The notes under the pieces are model-generated. The model made no database searches and was not told where the DNA came from. It was given only the letters and a program-made list of their open reading frames with translations. This document shows, piece by piece, positions 45,321 through 57,110 of a stretch of DNA of 64,000 nucleotides (its first letter is position 1; every line of letters starts with the position of its first letter). Position numbers and translations under genes: made by a program. The stretch covers positions 11,968,393 through 12,032,392 of the forward strand of contig CP099851.1 in assembly GCA_030062745.1 (NCBI GenBank), read 5' to 3'. This stretch comes from Capitulum mitella. Taxonomy: Eukaryota; Arthropoda; Thecostraca; Pollicipedomorpha; Pollicipedidae.

Positions 45321-46213
45321 GGGGATTATTATTGTGCTTGTGTATTATTCCTGTGCACTATTATTCAAAATGTTTAACTTCTTAATGAACCAGGATTGCT
45401 TTTGTTAGTTGTTGAAGTGACAAGTGTCACAACATTTCCCAGATGTTTCGGAACAGTCTTGACTTCTTTAGTTATTGGTGCAGTGAGACAATATTATTTC
45501 ATTATTACAATAGTATTAGACAATTACGCAATATTCATATCGAGCAGACGCTGATGAACGCAGTACCATTTGCGAATCCTTGGAAAAGGAAGCTCGAAAA
45601 CAGAAAAGGAAAGCATGGTCCTTCTCCTGTCGTCTACTCCAGTCGACCGTGAAAACATATTCGTGACATTCCGTTTTCATTTTTTTTTCAAGCTTTTATT
45701 TCGTTCTGTTTTAAAGCTTTTCTGGACAAGGCTCACCTTACTCACTGATTCCCAGAAACACCACGTTACAAGCAGAGTGAAAAGAAAGGTCAGGTCTATC
45801 ATATCTCCAAAGCTGACGGGTTTTTTTCTACATCTCCAGAATTAATGACATCAGGTTTCGTTCTCATGACAGCCGTTACTGCAGTTACTACTTTTCCATG
45901 ATTATGACGCCAATGTTTGTACGCTTATGACGTAACAGTCCGGTTAAAACTCTAAAACAAAACTTTTCTCCGCCTTCACGCAATGGGCAAAAAACTTAAG
46001 ACTGCGACTTCAGTGTCCATAACTCAATATGTTTCTCTCCGCGCCGCATGATCCGGGTTTACCGAAGGCCAACACGACAGGTTAAGACAGATTTTAATCT
46101 GTGCTGTCGGCCTGTGCAATACATGTCTCTTGGCCCTTTTGGCAGGATATTACAAAATAAAAACACTTCGAGAAGAAACTTTGCTCACAAATAGAACCAC
46201 GAAATAGGTCCAA

Positions 46214-46214
<1 letters not shown>

Positions 46215-46249
<35 letters not shown>
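46215..46249. repeat. (AT)n microsatellite
   Basis: Uninterrupted AT dinucleotides over about 35 bases. Confidence 0.9.
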
Positions 46250-46252
<3 letters not shown>

Positions 46253-46816
46253 TGAAAAATACCATGCACATGCAATGTTAAAACGTGTTGGAGTATTAAA
46301 CCTTCAAGTTGGACAAACAAACCTACGACCCTACAGATCGGTATGATTTAGTTTGAACTTTATCACAGGGCGTTGCATGGCGGTGCAAGGGCCGATATGC
46401 CCAAATCAGTCATCCGGAGCGTCAAATGGAACGTCACTACTTGACTCGCTACGTCGAAAACTGCATAAAGCCACTAGACAATGCAAAAACTGCCGAATTG
46501 TTGCAAGGACTCGCTGTGTGGCTTGCAAGTGCAATAGATACGAACAGAAATCATTATAATCGATTATTTCTTCTGACACGATTTCATTCAATCTGTACAG
46601 TGTAAAATACACATATGAACTAGAATGACTTAGCACGGTCATCCTAGTTCCCTAGTCGGGGGCGTCCCCTATTAAAGTTACAAGTTGTGGAGACGAGTAA
46701 TAAAAACCATAGTCATCATGCGATGTAAAAACATTGACAATGAAGCAGTTACGTGTCATTGTACATCAAATCGCAAAACATCGTTGTCTTTATGATGCCC
46801 TTTGGAAGTGACTTAA

Positions 46817-47997
46817 CCCGGAGTGACTTAGCCCAGAAGGCTAGACGGTATGGCCGTTTATCCCGAAAACTACACATCCGATTTCATCGCAACAAACGAT
46901 AACCTATATGCCATGACGTAAACAGCATTTTTATTAAAAAAACGGCTTTCAAAATTCCGGGAAAAGATGGATGCAAGGTGCAAAAAAATCAAAACGGGGG
47001 AATTTTTGGACTTTTTATAATTTTTGTTTATAGACCGATTTCGGTGTAATTGGCATGAGTCGAGAGGACATGGATAGGACGTTTACCAGTGGTCCATACA
47101 TTTCAAATTTTGAGAAAATTAATAAGCGTTCACAGGGTTTCAAAAATAGAAGGATTAGTTTTCTTCAAAAACTGAATTAACGAAAAAGTTAAAAACACTT
47201 TTTTAGCTTCTACTAGTCATGGCGTGCTAAAGAAGCACAAATCGTATTACAATGTTTGTAAAATATTAGCACAGGCAGCACCAGGGACATGAAAAAAGGG
47301 GAACTGTCATGGTCACATGTTCTTCAGATCATTTTACAATCTTTGGCCTTAAATGACCTCCAGTGATCTAAGAGTCACTTGGAATGCTCTTGTTTCCATT
47401 TCCGACTATTTGAAAACGTTCCCAATCATTTGAATGCACTTTATCTCTAAAATTCCACTTTACGACTGTTATGATATAGGGTACGCGCACTGATATTTTA
47501 GGTCGTAGTTCCGTGACCCGAAACGACATCTGGCTGAAACTTGGTACACATGTTGATAACACCCTTGTAAGTCATATATATTCCGGATTTCTCATTTCAA
47601 AAAATAGCGAACAAAATTATGATTATGAAACCAAATTCTGATTTTGACACCGACCCCACCTTGTTAAATGGTCAGGTGAACCGTATTGTATTTGTATGTT
47701 CCCCTACTATTTACCTATACATCCATGTAACGTTTTAAGTTGTATCTTAAAAACGCTATTTTTGGCAACCATTTTCCTTTTACCCCTCAACAGGACCAAA
47801 AATATCCTGAGGTGCCTCTCAAAAATTTTGCTTGGTTCCATCCCTGAGCGAAACAGAATTATGAAATTGTGCTACAGTAGGTAGAAAGAATAGCTAGGAG
47901 AAGTGACCAAGTTTCGTGAAGCTGCGTCAAAAACCCTGGAATCAGCAAGCAAAAAACCCGAAGGGGTCGGATTCGGCCCCCCGTGCCGGTAATAGGG
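46817..47997 (+). mobile_element. R-family element R3
   Basis: About 1.18 kb. The right end reads GGTAATAGGG next to TTAA (47998-48001). The left end is degraded: TTAACCCGGAG at 46813, then GGCTAGACGGTATGGCCG directly followed by CCCGAAAACTAC, so the left G/C hairpin has been lost. The interior follows R1 throughout. It appears to be the counterpart of R6 in duplication copy C. Confidence 0.65.
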
Positions 47998-48001
47998 TTA
48001 A

Positions 48002-49028
48002 GGTGGTCTCTTTCTCAATTTGTGTCAACGCATGCAAAACTGATGTTTGTAAAAGTGATGGTAGCTTCAAGACACCGTCACCACTCGTTTGATACATATA
48101 CAAAAACGCATACGGGGGCGTCAAATGCCCAATTTCCGGCCAATGGCGGGGCAATATCAACACGAGTTGATATGATGATTTTTTTTTTGTAAAATTTCCA
48201 ACTTTTTCAACTAAGAAGATTTTGAATTACAGCAGCTACATCCAAATTTTCGGGAAGCGCGCATGCACCTGTGCTCAACGTTCATAGTAAAGTGTTATCA
48301 ATAAACAAGTCCTACGTGACAGCAAAAATCTTACAGCGCGATGCCGAGTTGGCCATTTTTTCTGTAAAGACAAAGAAGATATTGGTTATATCAGGTGATG
48401 TATGCAACTTTATTGGTAAAACATTTATGATTAAGTTCTTTCGGAGTTTACGTGACTAAAAGGGAACCAGTGACGATCCCACTCACGAAGGCATCTCAAG
48501 TGCCGAAATGTTTGGGCTTCTTATAAGACCAAGCCTTTATACCCACGTATACTCAAAGACAATTGAATCGTCCCCAACAGAATAAATTTGCCAAGTACGG
48601 ACCCATTTCAAAACAACGGCTAATAAGTAAATTTAACCTACATGCATCCGGAACGATTTCTCAAAAACTGATTTGATATGCTTACGAGAATTTGTTCAAG
48701 TCATTCTTGGACCCTGCAAAAACGCAAATTTGGATTCAATTTCCTCCAAAATTAGTCGGAAAGTAAAAAAAAATGTTCTGAAATACCAGAGTAAGCACGA
48801 TGGCATTAACAAAGGCAACGCTATCTGGAAGGAAATGATGTACTCCGATGAAAAAAGAGCAACCATCACAGTATACGTGTTTCTGCAATCGATCAACTTT
48901 AAATTCAAGGAAGTGTTGTGTTTCAGCAGCTTCGAAAATTCAAATGCTCAGATCTTTTGGTATCCAAAAATATCAAAATCGCGTCGTTGGGTCACTTTTC
49001 GCATGCTCGAGTTTGACCATATCCAGGC
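48002..49028. other. Upstream region of cuticle gene B
   Basis: No separate gene. The frame open at 48673-49260 runs across the promoter and first exon of gene B and is not coding. The stretch 48780-48960 resembles 60880-61030 and belongs to the duplication. Confidence 0.5.
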
Positions 49029-49158
49029 CTGGTGGTTTTCAAACCTGCCTGGCGGATGGCGAAACGTCATGGTCGCCTCGTGCAGTCGAGACCGAAAGGT
49101 AGAGAGGCAGCTGACTGCCGCAATAAAAACCGGCCTGTGTCCATCGCCGGGCATCAGT
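49029..49158 (+). promoter_or_regulatory. Promoter of cuticle gene B
   Basis: TATA element AATAAAAA at 49122-49129 and initiator TCAGT at 49154-49158 (+1 A at 49156), about 32 bases apart. The upstream block 49029-49121 shares GGTGGTTTTCAAACCTGCC, GTCATGGTCGCCTCG and GGCAGCTGACTGCCG with the other two promoters. The leader to the ATG is 27 bases. Confidence 0.75.
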
Positions 49159-49182
49159 CTCCGATCCAGTTCAGCAGTTGAC

Positions 49183-50282
49183 ATGCAGTTGGTGCGTGCG
49201 AAAGAGTGGGGTGACCAGCGAGTAGTGGTTTTAGAGACCCGTGTTCTCAGTGAAACTTAGAAAGATGTGCCACCTCCTGTGCTGACAGAAAATGCGTGTC
49301 TTTATTGTATATATTTTCGAACGTGACATGATACGTCTGCTGTTGTTCAGACCTACCAATGGCTGTTGTGATATGGCCACCGTTACGTGACTGTAACCAG
49401 ATGCTTGTGTATGACAATTTTTCCGGAAACCGATGGCGTTCGGCCGTTCGGGAAAAATCATCGTGTTCTCTTAATTTCAGTTCACGGTGTTCTTCCTCGT
49501 TGCCTCTGTTGCGGCTGCACCCCATCCCCAGGACTTCATCCAGGACTTTAACCAGGACTTTAGCCAGGACTTCGGCAGCCAGCAGTTCATCAGCAGCGGA
49601 CAGCCCGCGATCCGCATCCTCGGTCAGAAGTTCGAGCAGGATGTCAACGGAAACTACGAGTACAGCTATGAACAGGACAACGGACAGCGGGTAAGAAACG
49701 AGATATGTCACGACGTTACTCGTGTCTGGTAAATCTACTGCTGATTTTCTTGTCGCTTTGGCAATTACGCGTGTGTGTTTGATCAGCTGTTGCAATCTCA
49801 ACAAATCTGCATGACTGCAAAGACCCGGTAGGCATTCTGAAAGCAGTCGTAGTTTTTTTGTTTTGTTTTTACCGGTTACTGCTTTAAATCTGGTTTTACC
49901 GTTCGGTCGTTCGATTTAACACAACACACTTTTTCTCCATTAGGTAGAGGAAGTGGGTCAGGTACAGCCCGGGTCAGAGCCGGAAACTGGCAGCATCCGC
50001 CAACAGGGTGGTTATCAGTTCGTCGCCGACGACGGCCAGACCTACCAGGTCAGCTACGTGGCCGACGAGGGTGGCTTCCAGCCGCAGGGCGCCCACCTGC
50101 CGCAGCCGCCGGCTCAGATCCCCGAGTACGAACAGCTGAGACGGGACTACCCGCAACTCTTCTGGGCTGAAAACGGCGGAGCCGGCATCGTTCTCAACGA
50201 TCAGCAGTTCAACCAGCCGCTGTTTGTTGACCAGCAATCGATTACTGACGAACAGTTCGTTCTACAGCAGTTCAACGGTTGA
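49183..50282 (+). CDS. RR-1 cuticle protein B, three exons
   Basis: Exons 49183-49191 (MQL), 49481-49690 and 49944-50282. Donors are TTG/GTGCGT and CGG/GTAAGA; acceptors are TTAATTTCAG and CTCCATTAG; both introns are phase 0 (289 and 253 bases). Protein of 185 residues: signal peptide MQLFTVFFLVASVAAA, QDF repeats (DFIQDFNQDFSQDF), and the RR-1 domain with [35 protein letters not shown] and [12 protein letters not shown], then PEYEQLRRDYPQLFWAE and a tail ending QQFNG. The tail is six residues longer than that of gene A. The first Gly-Ser of the RR core reads Gly-Gly here. Role as for gene A: a secreted chitin-binding cuticle component. Confidence 0.9.
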
Positions 50283-50519
50283 TACAAACAACAAAGGTAT
50301 ATTTAATTTCGGGATGTTCTGCATTTTGTCAAAGACCTACGTTTGTTTTTACTTTCATGCATCAGTTATGTCCGGATTATTAGCACTGACGTGAAAAAAA
50401 TCCCCTAGCATTCTTATCAATCCTGTCCCAAAAGATGCATTTGATATTTTGTAGAAGTATGAGTCATGAGCGTACCGTGGCTAGCGGTAACTTACTTATA
50501 TGTCTCTCGTAAACGTAGG

Positions 50520-50525
50520 AATAAA
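50520..50525 (+). other. Candidate polyadenylation signal of gene B
   Basis: AATAAA about 240 bases after the stop of gene B. No counterpart at the same place was found for genes A and C, so the assignment is tentative. Confidence 0.4.
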
Positions 50526-50604
50526 TGAATCAAGTGAATGTATCTCGACTTTTTTCGTGGTTCAGTTTCGAAACTGAAATGCAGGGTAGTAAAGGTGTAA
50601 AACA

Positions 50605-50680
50605 TACTATATATATATATATGCATATGTGTATATGTATATATACATATCTATATATTCATACGCATCAGTATATATCG
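50605..50680. repeat. AT microsatellite
   Basis: TATATATATATATGCATATGTGTATATG and following TATA-rich units. Confidence 0.8.
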
Positions 50681-51255
50681 TTCATTTCATGAATAATAAC
50701 AAAATATACAGAAACTGGAAAAAATCCGTCCTGAAACTGACATTTGGGGGAGATCAGCTTGTCGGGCCACCGGTTCAGCCCCATCCAACGATTTACGTAA
50801 AACAAGACTACTGCGTCCTTTTGTCACATTTTGTTGGTTTGGTTCTCAAGCCAACCACGAAATTTCACAGGCCTTTAAATGCGTCTACGACGATTTCTGT
50901 TGTAAGCACGTTGTCAGTCGACCGATAATGAATAAATAACGCAAGTGAGGGACGCTACTTGGGTGAACACGAGGGTTTCCGAAGGCTAGCATGACTTCGG
51001 GCTAATGCAGCCTTTTGTTATTTAAACAAACTGGCCGAAACGCAGATAGAAAATAAAAAAAAAACATATGGAGCAATGAACTGCAGTCATAATGGTCACA
51101 TGATACCAGTCATTAGTCATACCTGATGTTTTAAAAATAATGTCCGAGACCAAACCAAAAACAAGACCGGCAACAGGTATATACCATAAAATGGAATATC
51201 AGCAAGCACTCGTACATTCGTCACAATTCATCATGCACGCAAATTAGAATAAATC

Positions 51256-51468
51256 ATGGAAAGCTTCCAGCCCGAAGAAGAATGTATTGAAAAAAAAAGT
51301 TTTCAAGCTGCGTGGAAAAGCGTTGTCAATCAAAATGCGGCAAAAGGATGCTCGCTGTCTGAAAAAATCGCTCAAAAGGTACTCATTGGCGCCTTGGCAA
51401 CATGCCGCTCAAATGCAGTTATATTGGACTCTCAAGAGACTGTAGATTTAAATGCACAGTGCGGCTGA
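51256..51468 (+). CDS. Unrecognised 70-codon open frame
   Basis: Begins MESFQPEEECIEKKSFQAAW and continues with a mixed, soluble-looking composition (KSVVNQNAAKGCSLSEKIAQK), unlike the low-complexity frames around it. A GT at 51379 after CAAAAG could be a splice donor. There is no known domain, no promoter and no second exon I can find. It lies in the part of the B flank that has no counterpart in A or C. It may be a fragment of an exon or transposon, or simply chance. Confidence 0.15.
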   Translation: MESFQPEEECIEKKSFQAAWKSVVNQNAAKGCSLSEKIAQKVLIGALATCRSNAVILDSQETVDLNAQCG

Positions 51469-51518
51469 TAACTTCGGAAAATCGTAAAAAAGCATCGTTT
51501 GCACCGTCCAAAGGCAAT

Positions 51519-51597
51519 GGCCAGCCTGGGATTCAGTCCCGCAGCCTTACGCTCCGCATTCAAAGCACTTGCTGACTGCGCTAACGCCGCCAACCAC
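51519..51597 (-). repeat. tRNA-derived SINE-like sequence
   Basis: On the minus strand the sequence has an A-box-like TTAGCGCAGTCAGC and a B-box-like GGGACTGAATCCC at about tRNA spacing. The ends GGTTGGC and GCTGGCC can pair over seven positions with wobbles. The T-arm stem is imperfect (three good pairs), so this is not a working tRNA but fits the head of a tRNA-derived SINE. The tail beyond 51519 and any second copy were not identified. Confidence 0.45.
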
Positions 51598-53219
51598 CCT
51601 CTCGGCAAGCCTAAGAAAGTCGGAGAATCCGGTGCAGGCATGTTTTTACCGGCTATGCCGTAAGAGTTCGGTTCAATGTGACGAAAAGTTATGAAGAACG
51701 TCAAAAGATACTGAGACGAGCTATCATCTGGTGCAAGGATGACTGTATTCTGCATCGGAGAGCTGAAATATGGTGCTGCAAAACGGGGCATTTTGCACAC
51801 AAACCATGTGGGCCAGCTTGCTTAGTGCGCCGTACAGTCCGGCGCTGCCGCGTAACTTTGGTAGGGAGCGCTGAAATGCTTTGGTATGGTCATCGCTCGA
51901 TTTGATCAAGAAGAGCGCAATTTTGTCCACCAAAATGCTACAACTGGCAGCATGGCCCGTGGATGTAGCCACGTCCCAGAAATCGGGGGAGGGGACAAAT
52001 CAGAATCTGGGGAACAATCTGGCCCAAAATCTTACTTTTTCAACGGGAAATTGCAAAAATCGTTCACTTCCCAACCAAAATTGGTGGGGAAAAAAATCCC
52101 ATTTTGCCCAAACTGGAGGGCCATGTACCCCCACTACCCCCTCGGTGGCTACACCAATGGCTGGCAATGAACTCTGCCAAAGAGCCAAACCATTAAACGG
52201 ATCGCAAAACGCGACCGTACAGAAAACAACGTGCTTAGGGTGTCATCAGACGTCAGTGAAGGCACTGAGTTACAGGGATGTCTCCACCGTGTGGGTCTCT
52301 CTGCCATTGCTTCAGAATTACAGCATCCAAAGAGCTGGAATGTCGGCATTCATCAATAAAAAAAGGAAAAACAGCAAGATGTTAGCAAACAAACGAGCAA
52401 CCAACTAATTATCGATCAGTTTTCTAACTTTTCCTTCCGGGTCAGTTCCTTGGTAGACTTCTCTTTGAGGAGGATTGCTGGGATTTTTTCCCGCTGTATG
52501 TTTAAAACAACAGAAACAACAATTTTTCGGTCCCCTTAACCTTTTTCATTTGCTGGATCCCTTTCTGGGATGTTTTCTTCCTGGCACCAAACACAAACCG
52601 AGTGCACTTTGGCGCAGAAATTTTCTGACATTCACTGAGTAACTTTTTACAGTGTCGCATTGAAATGTCGGCCTGTTTCATGCGCGAGGATGGGCTCCAG
52701 GAAGGGTTTCTACGATGCACGTCGGGTCATTTCATGGATAGTTCAGATGAGTGTTAAACCCATTGGTTTCCGGTGCTGCAAGACAACATTTGTCGGTGCT
52801 GTTATTTCAGCGCATGCGAAGCGTGATAAATGGCCATTCATATAGTTTACAAAATGTCTGAAGACCATCAACGGTGAACGCCATGAGCGACAACCCAAAG
52901 CAATGCACAAATGCTTGAAAGGGAACATGAAAATGACTTAAGGGCGGATCCAGATACAAAACTTGAGGAGACTCCGACTTCGATCAACGCGTGCCAATAC
53001 CGTATGCCATTCAGTGCAACCAGATAAAGGTACTTGTGCATATGGTCATATAATGCATACTGCCATGAATGCGATGACATTAGCAAATTCACGGGAAAAG
53101 AGTGTGGTAAAGAAGAAAAGAAGGGAAATGGTAACAGACCACTGGCACTTTTGTAGATGTTTCAAGGAAAAGAAGAGAACAAGAGTGCTAGCGTGGTTTT
53201 CGTAACAGACCCCGTGGCA

Positions 53220-54760
53220 TTGCCAGCGCGAGTGCAAGGAGGGCCCTGGAGGTCGACCAGGGGCCCTGAGGCCGCCAGCGGCACCGAGAGAGGTCAGGGG
53301 CCTTAGAATGGTCTTCATGGGTCTTGAAACAACCAGGAACTGTGAAATAGTCAAGACCCTGGGATGATAAAAAATCTTGGGATTTCCAAGGGCTGTCAGG
53401 GACTGTAAGGGATTTTGGGAGGCGGTCAGGGGCCCTGAGACTGCCATCAGCATGGAGCAGCCGGGAGACCCTCGAATGGTCATGAGTCCTGGGACGATCG
53501 AGGCGCCGAGACGTCCATGATCTCTGCGACGGTCAGAAGCCCTGATACAGCCGGAAACCCTGACACAGTCAGTTGCCCTGGGGTGGTCAAAAAGCCTGAA
53601 ACCGACAAGGCCCGGGATGGCCGCGGCTCTGGGACAGTCATCGGTCTTGGAAAGGTCATGGGCCCCAGTAGCGTGGCCCCAAAGGAACCATGCCCCCTCC
53701 CCCTCCCAGAGGCCAAGCGGCCCCCTGACGGCCGAAGACCCAAATTTTTTGGGCAGTTTGGAGTGCCCATGGTTCGTTCCACATTGTCCGAAACAAGCAA
53801 TGAAAGAAAAATATAAGAATATTTTGAGCAGAGCATTAAAAAAGGCTTACAAAAACATACTCCAAATGAACAAGAGGGTTTCGTGTGCAATGAAGAGGGC
53901 CCCGTAGTCTGGATAAGTGTTCAGGGGCCCCTGCTAACTGGCAGTGGAATTCCCCGCTGGTCTGGAGAGGGCCCTCTGGAGGTTCAGAAAGGTTCCCTGT
54001 CGGACTCTAGATGGACCTCCTTTTGGTCTGCAAAAAGCCCCTGCTGGCCAGTGGTGAGACTCCCAGCCGGCTTGTAAACGGGCCCCTGTTTGCTTGTGAA
54101 CAGAGGCTGTTAATGTTATTTTATGTTAACAGAGGCTGGCAGAGGTCCCTAAACGTTCATTCTGGAGCCCCTGCTTGCATGTAAAGATGCCCCAACTGAC
54201 CTGTAGGAAGCATCCTTCATGTCGGTGGGAGCGTTTTTACAAGTAAACAGGGGCCCCTTTACACTCCAGCGGGGCCACTTTACAGGGCCCTGGGATGGGC
54301 AGAGCCGGGGACGGTCAGGGGCTGAGGAATGGTCCCGGGACTTGGAGCAGTCGTGAGCCCTGAGACAGTGCGGCGCCTTGTCATGTACCCTGAGACAGAC
54401 AGCGTCCCGCGCCTTCAGAGGCCTTAGGGGGGATGGCCAGGACCCTGGAACAGTCAGGGGCCCAGGGCAGGTCGGGGGTCTTCGGGAGAGTCATGAGTCC
54501 TGGAACACTCGGGAGACTATGCCGACCAGGAGCCTTGGGACAGTCAGGCCATAAGACAGCCAGGAGTCCGAAACAGTGAGGGGCCCTGGGACAGTCCGGA
54601 TTCCCACTGATGGACAGTCAGTGGGCTTTGGATCGCCAGGGACCTTAAGACGGCCAGGGGCCTGGGGCAGTTATGATCCCTGGGACAACCGGGGCCCTGC
54701 CGCCTTGAGATGGTCAGGAGCCCTTGGACTTGGGGGCCTTGGAATGGTCAGAAGCGCTGA
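53220..54760. repeat. Degenerate GC-rich minisatellite
   Basis: Built from irregular variants of GGGCCCTGGGACAGTCAGG, with a step of roughly 18-24 bases: phrases such as CCCTGAGACAG, CCTGGAACAGTCAGGGGCC and GGTCATGAG recur dozens of times. It is interrupted by a normal AT-rich stretch (about 53790-53890). In 53900-54300 a variant with GGCCCCTGCTGGCC/GGGGCCCC dominates. The open frames within it are a by-product of the repeat. No counterpart exists near genes A or C. Confidence 0.75.
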
Positions 54761-54789
54761 GACATTACTGCAACGTAATGCCATTATGG

Positions 54790-56379
54790 TAGTAAAGCAA
54801 ACAGGTTAAATGCACAGCTCATGACGCGCTGTACGGTGTCAAATTTACTATTGTGTGGTAGACAATCTCACAATACGCCAGCCATGACCAGAAGGGAGAA
54901 GACGGAGAGCCTCTTTCGTCACGTGCCCCAACAGCGCGTTTTAATAGGTTTATTTTGGTGATATGCGAAGATACTGTAACGCTCTCTGATGGCAGGTCAC
55001 TTTAGAATCCAGCTCTCGCCTCAAAACACATCAGAATGAAACGACGCCGGGCTTCGAATACGACTTCTGTTTCGAATTTCCCGTCTAACCCGACAGCCAA
55101 CAGAAGCGTGACTTACTTGCAAACGATACATGACGCAATAACAGTTCGACTGCACATATAATGGCGGCTTCCACCTTGCCCCAAAACAAATATGCCGGGA
55201 AAGGACAAAGGTGCCGGCCTCAGAAAGTACCTCTGAGCAGCGCGCGCCGAAGATGGGGAAGAATGAAGAACGCGCCTCAGAGATTAACCATGAGCGAACG
55301 GCCACGAGAGCGATGAGTAAGCTTTAGCGAGTAATCTTAAACGAACGCGCACTGTAGCGAACTGGGAAGCCGACTGCCCTCTGGTTACCGATCTGTCAAT
55401 GGTGTCAGTTCGGGGTCGCGTGGCGAAGGGCCAGCCGGCCAATGGAACGCAGGAAAAAGCACGACTCAACACACTTACAGAATTAACAATATCTAGCTCG
55501 AAAGCCGAGAATCGAGCACAGATTGACCGCATTCCTCTCGAGCACCCTACCCCGAGCTATGTTTTTGCGCGCTGGCGTATGTGTAGTACCAGCGGAGGAA
55601 AACAATACGCGAATGATATTATATCGTTTTTATAAACTTGTAGGTGAGATAAGAGCCGGATCCGACTTTCTTTAGGCACCTTTGAAAATAAAGTGGTCAT
55701 AATCTGAAATGTTCTCATAATTTGGGGTTGGTTGGGACCCTTAATTTGAGTTGGATCGTTCCTGGACGAAATCCTGGCTACGCGACTGAAAAGACTAATA
55801 GACTGGACAAATAGCAATAGACTATACCAATAGACCAATAACAGCGATAAACATAGACGCTGTCTGGTCTATCAGGCAAAACTGAATAAAAACAACTCTG
55901 GAGACAGGGGACAATTGACCCATATCTTTGCAACTTTACATAGCCACTACTCATAATATTTTGCACAAAGATGCACTGAAGCCTTTATCATTAAAACCTA
56001 AGTAACTGATATCAGATAAGAACTAAGTATTTAGAGCTATGCATGCCACAGGACGACATGGGTCGTTTTGCTTTGACGAAAACCCTGTTTTGCTCCTCCA
56101 AATGTCGTCTGATCCCTTGTTATCAAAGTTCAATTCCATAGGCTGTGTCGGTTTTGAAGTCCCTGCTATCGGCCACGGCAAAGCATGTTTTTGACCCATT
56201 TGTTTTGGATACTATCAAAAAAGGCGCTTTCAGAAACCTCTCTGTGCGGGTAGAACCTTAAAGGTCACACTAACATGCACATGCAACAATGCGACATTTC
56301 GGCGTTTCAAACTCGTAACATCTCCACACGACGGTGGGGCTCACCGGACACCTTCGGGCGATCCTGAGAGTAGGTTCAG
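54790..56379. other. Non-coding region, nothing recognised
   Basis: Mixed composition with no domain, RNA or repeat end that I could identify. It separates the minisatellite from duplication copy C. Confidence 0.4.
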
Positions 56380-56594
56380 TCCATTTTGAACGTTATCACC
56401 GAACGCCGTATAGTGTTTCAAGGGCCAGTATATCCACACCAGCCCTCCGGAATTTCAAGATGGACGTTACTTGACCTCGCTAAATCAAAAACTGGAGAAA
56501 ACCGTCAAAAGTCAACAGTACAAAAATTGGCTGTGTAAGGTGTGTCCACAATACGCAAGAAAATTCGTCCGTTTATCCGGAGGCACCCAAAATC

Positions 56595-56702
56595 GGATCA
56601 CTTCATTCTTTCTTTTAAAATATTTATACGGTATCCGAAAATGCAAAAGGATCACTTCATTCTTTCTTTTAAAATATTTATACGGTATCCAAAAATGCAA
56701 AA
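56595..56702. repeat. 54-base tandem duplication
   Basis: Two nearly identical units starting GGATCACTTCATTCTTTC at 56595 and 56649. Confidence 0.9.
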
Positions 56703-57110
56703 TACATGTCTGACCTAGCATGACTTAGCATAGGGTTATGGGTCTCCCTTATTAAATCTGCTGGTAGTGCAGATACGCAATACAAACCACATCCATCATG
56801 GTATGCAAAAGCATCGACCATCGCGCAGTTAAGAGACGAAGTTGAAGTTGAAGACGTTGAGAAGTTGCCAAAACATGATTCCTTTTACGACGTCCTCCGG
56901 ACGTGACTGAACCCTCGTCATTAGAGGGGAAGGCCGATGCAACGCAGCCCCTGGTGCTTTTTGCCATTTGTCCCGGATGCATTTTTTCACGTATTCTCAA
57001 AAATTTGAAGTTGGTGCATTGAAAGGCTATCGACCTGCGACATGTTTCTCGAGAACATGTGGTGAAATAACGGTGCGGCGAAGGTACTCATGGGATAATT
57101 AACGTCTTAA

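Larger units (their letters stand above)
44415..46329. other. 3' flank of cuticle gene A
   Basis: No further gene. About 44860-45320 resembles the flanks at 52200-52640 and 62940-63370 (TTAGCAAACAAACG, GCCGGCAGGATTTCG-like and CGTTTACGTTTAAA landmarks), so it belongs to the segmental duplication. No perfect AATAAA close to the stop was found. An AT microsatellite lies at 46215-46249. Confidence 0.5.
46330..53040 (+). repeat. Segmental duplication copy B (contains cuticle gene B)
   Basis: Its parts match 56380-63830 in order: TTGAACTTTATCAC...GACGTCACTACTTGA (46360-46445) with 56390-56475; the CCTATTAAAGTT block (46668) with 56745; an R-family copy; the post-R block (TCTCAATTTGTGTCAACGCATG, 48010) with 60320; AGAGTAAGCACGATGGCATT (48790) with 60885; the gene; and the 3' block (52200-53040) with 62940-63830. 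Identity is moderate, so the duplication is old. Limits are approximate. Confidence 0.6.
50526..53215. other. Region downstream of cuticle gene B
   Basis: Contains an AT microsatellite (50605-50680), an unassigned 70-codon frame (51256-51468), a tRNA-derived sequence (51519-51597, minus), and the duplicated 3' flank block (about 52200-53040). It is about 1.5 kb longer than the matching flanks of genes A and C, so the stretch of about 50600-52200 was inserted here or lost elsewhere. Confidence 0.45.

Noticed and set aside
48673-49260. 195-codon plus-strand frame upstream of cuticle gene B
   Set aside because: It passes straight through the conserved promoter, TATA, initiator and true first exon of gene B in another frame.
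53480-54809. Several frames of 60-136 codons
   Set aside because: They are by-products of the GC-rich minisatellite.
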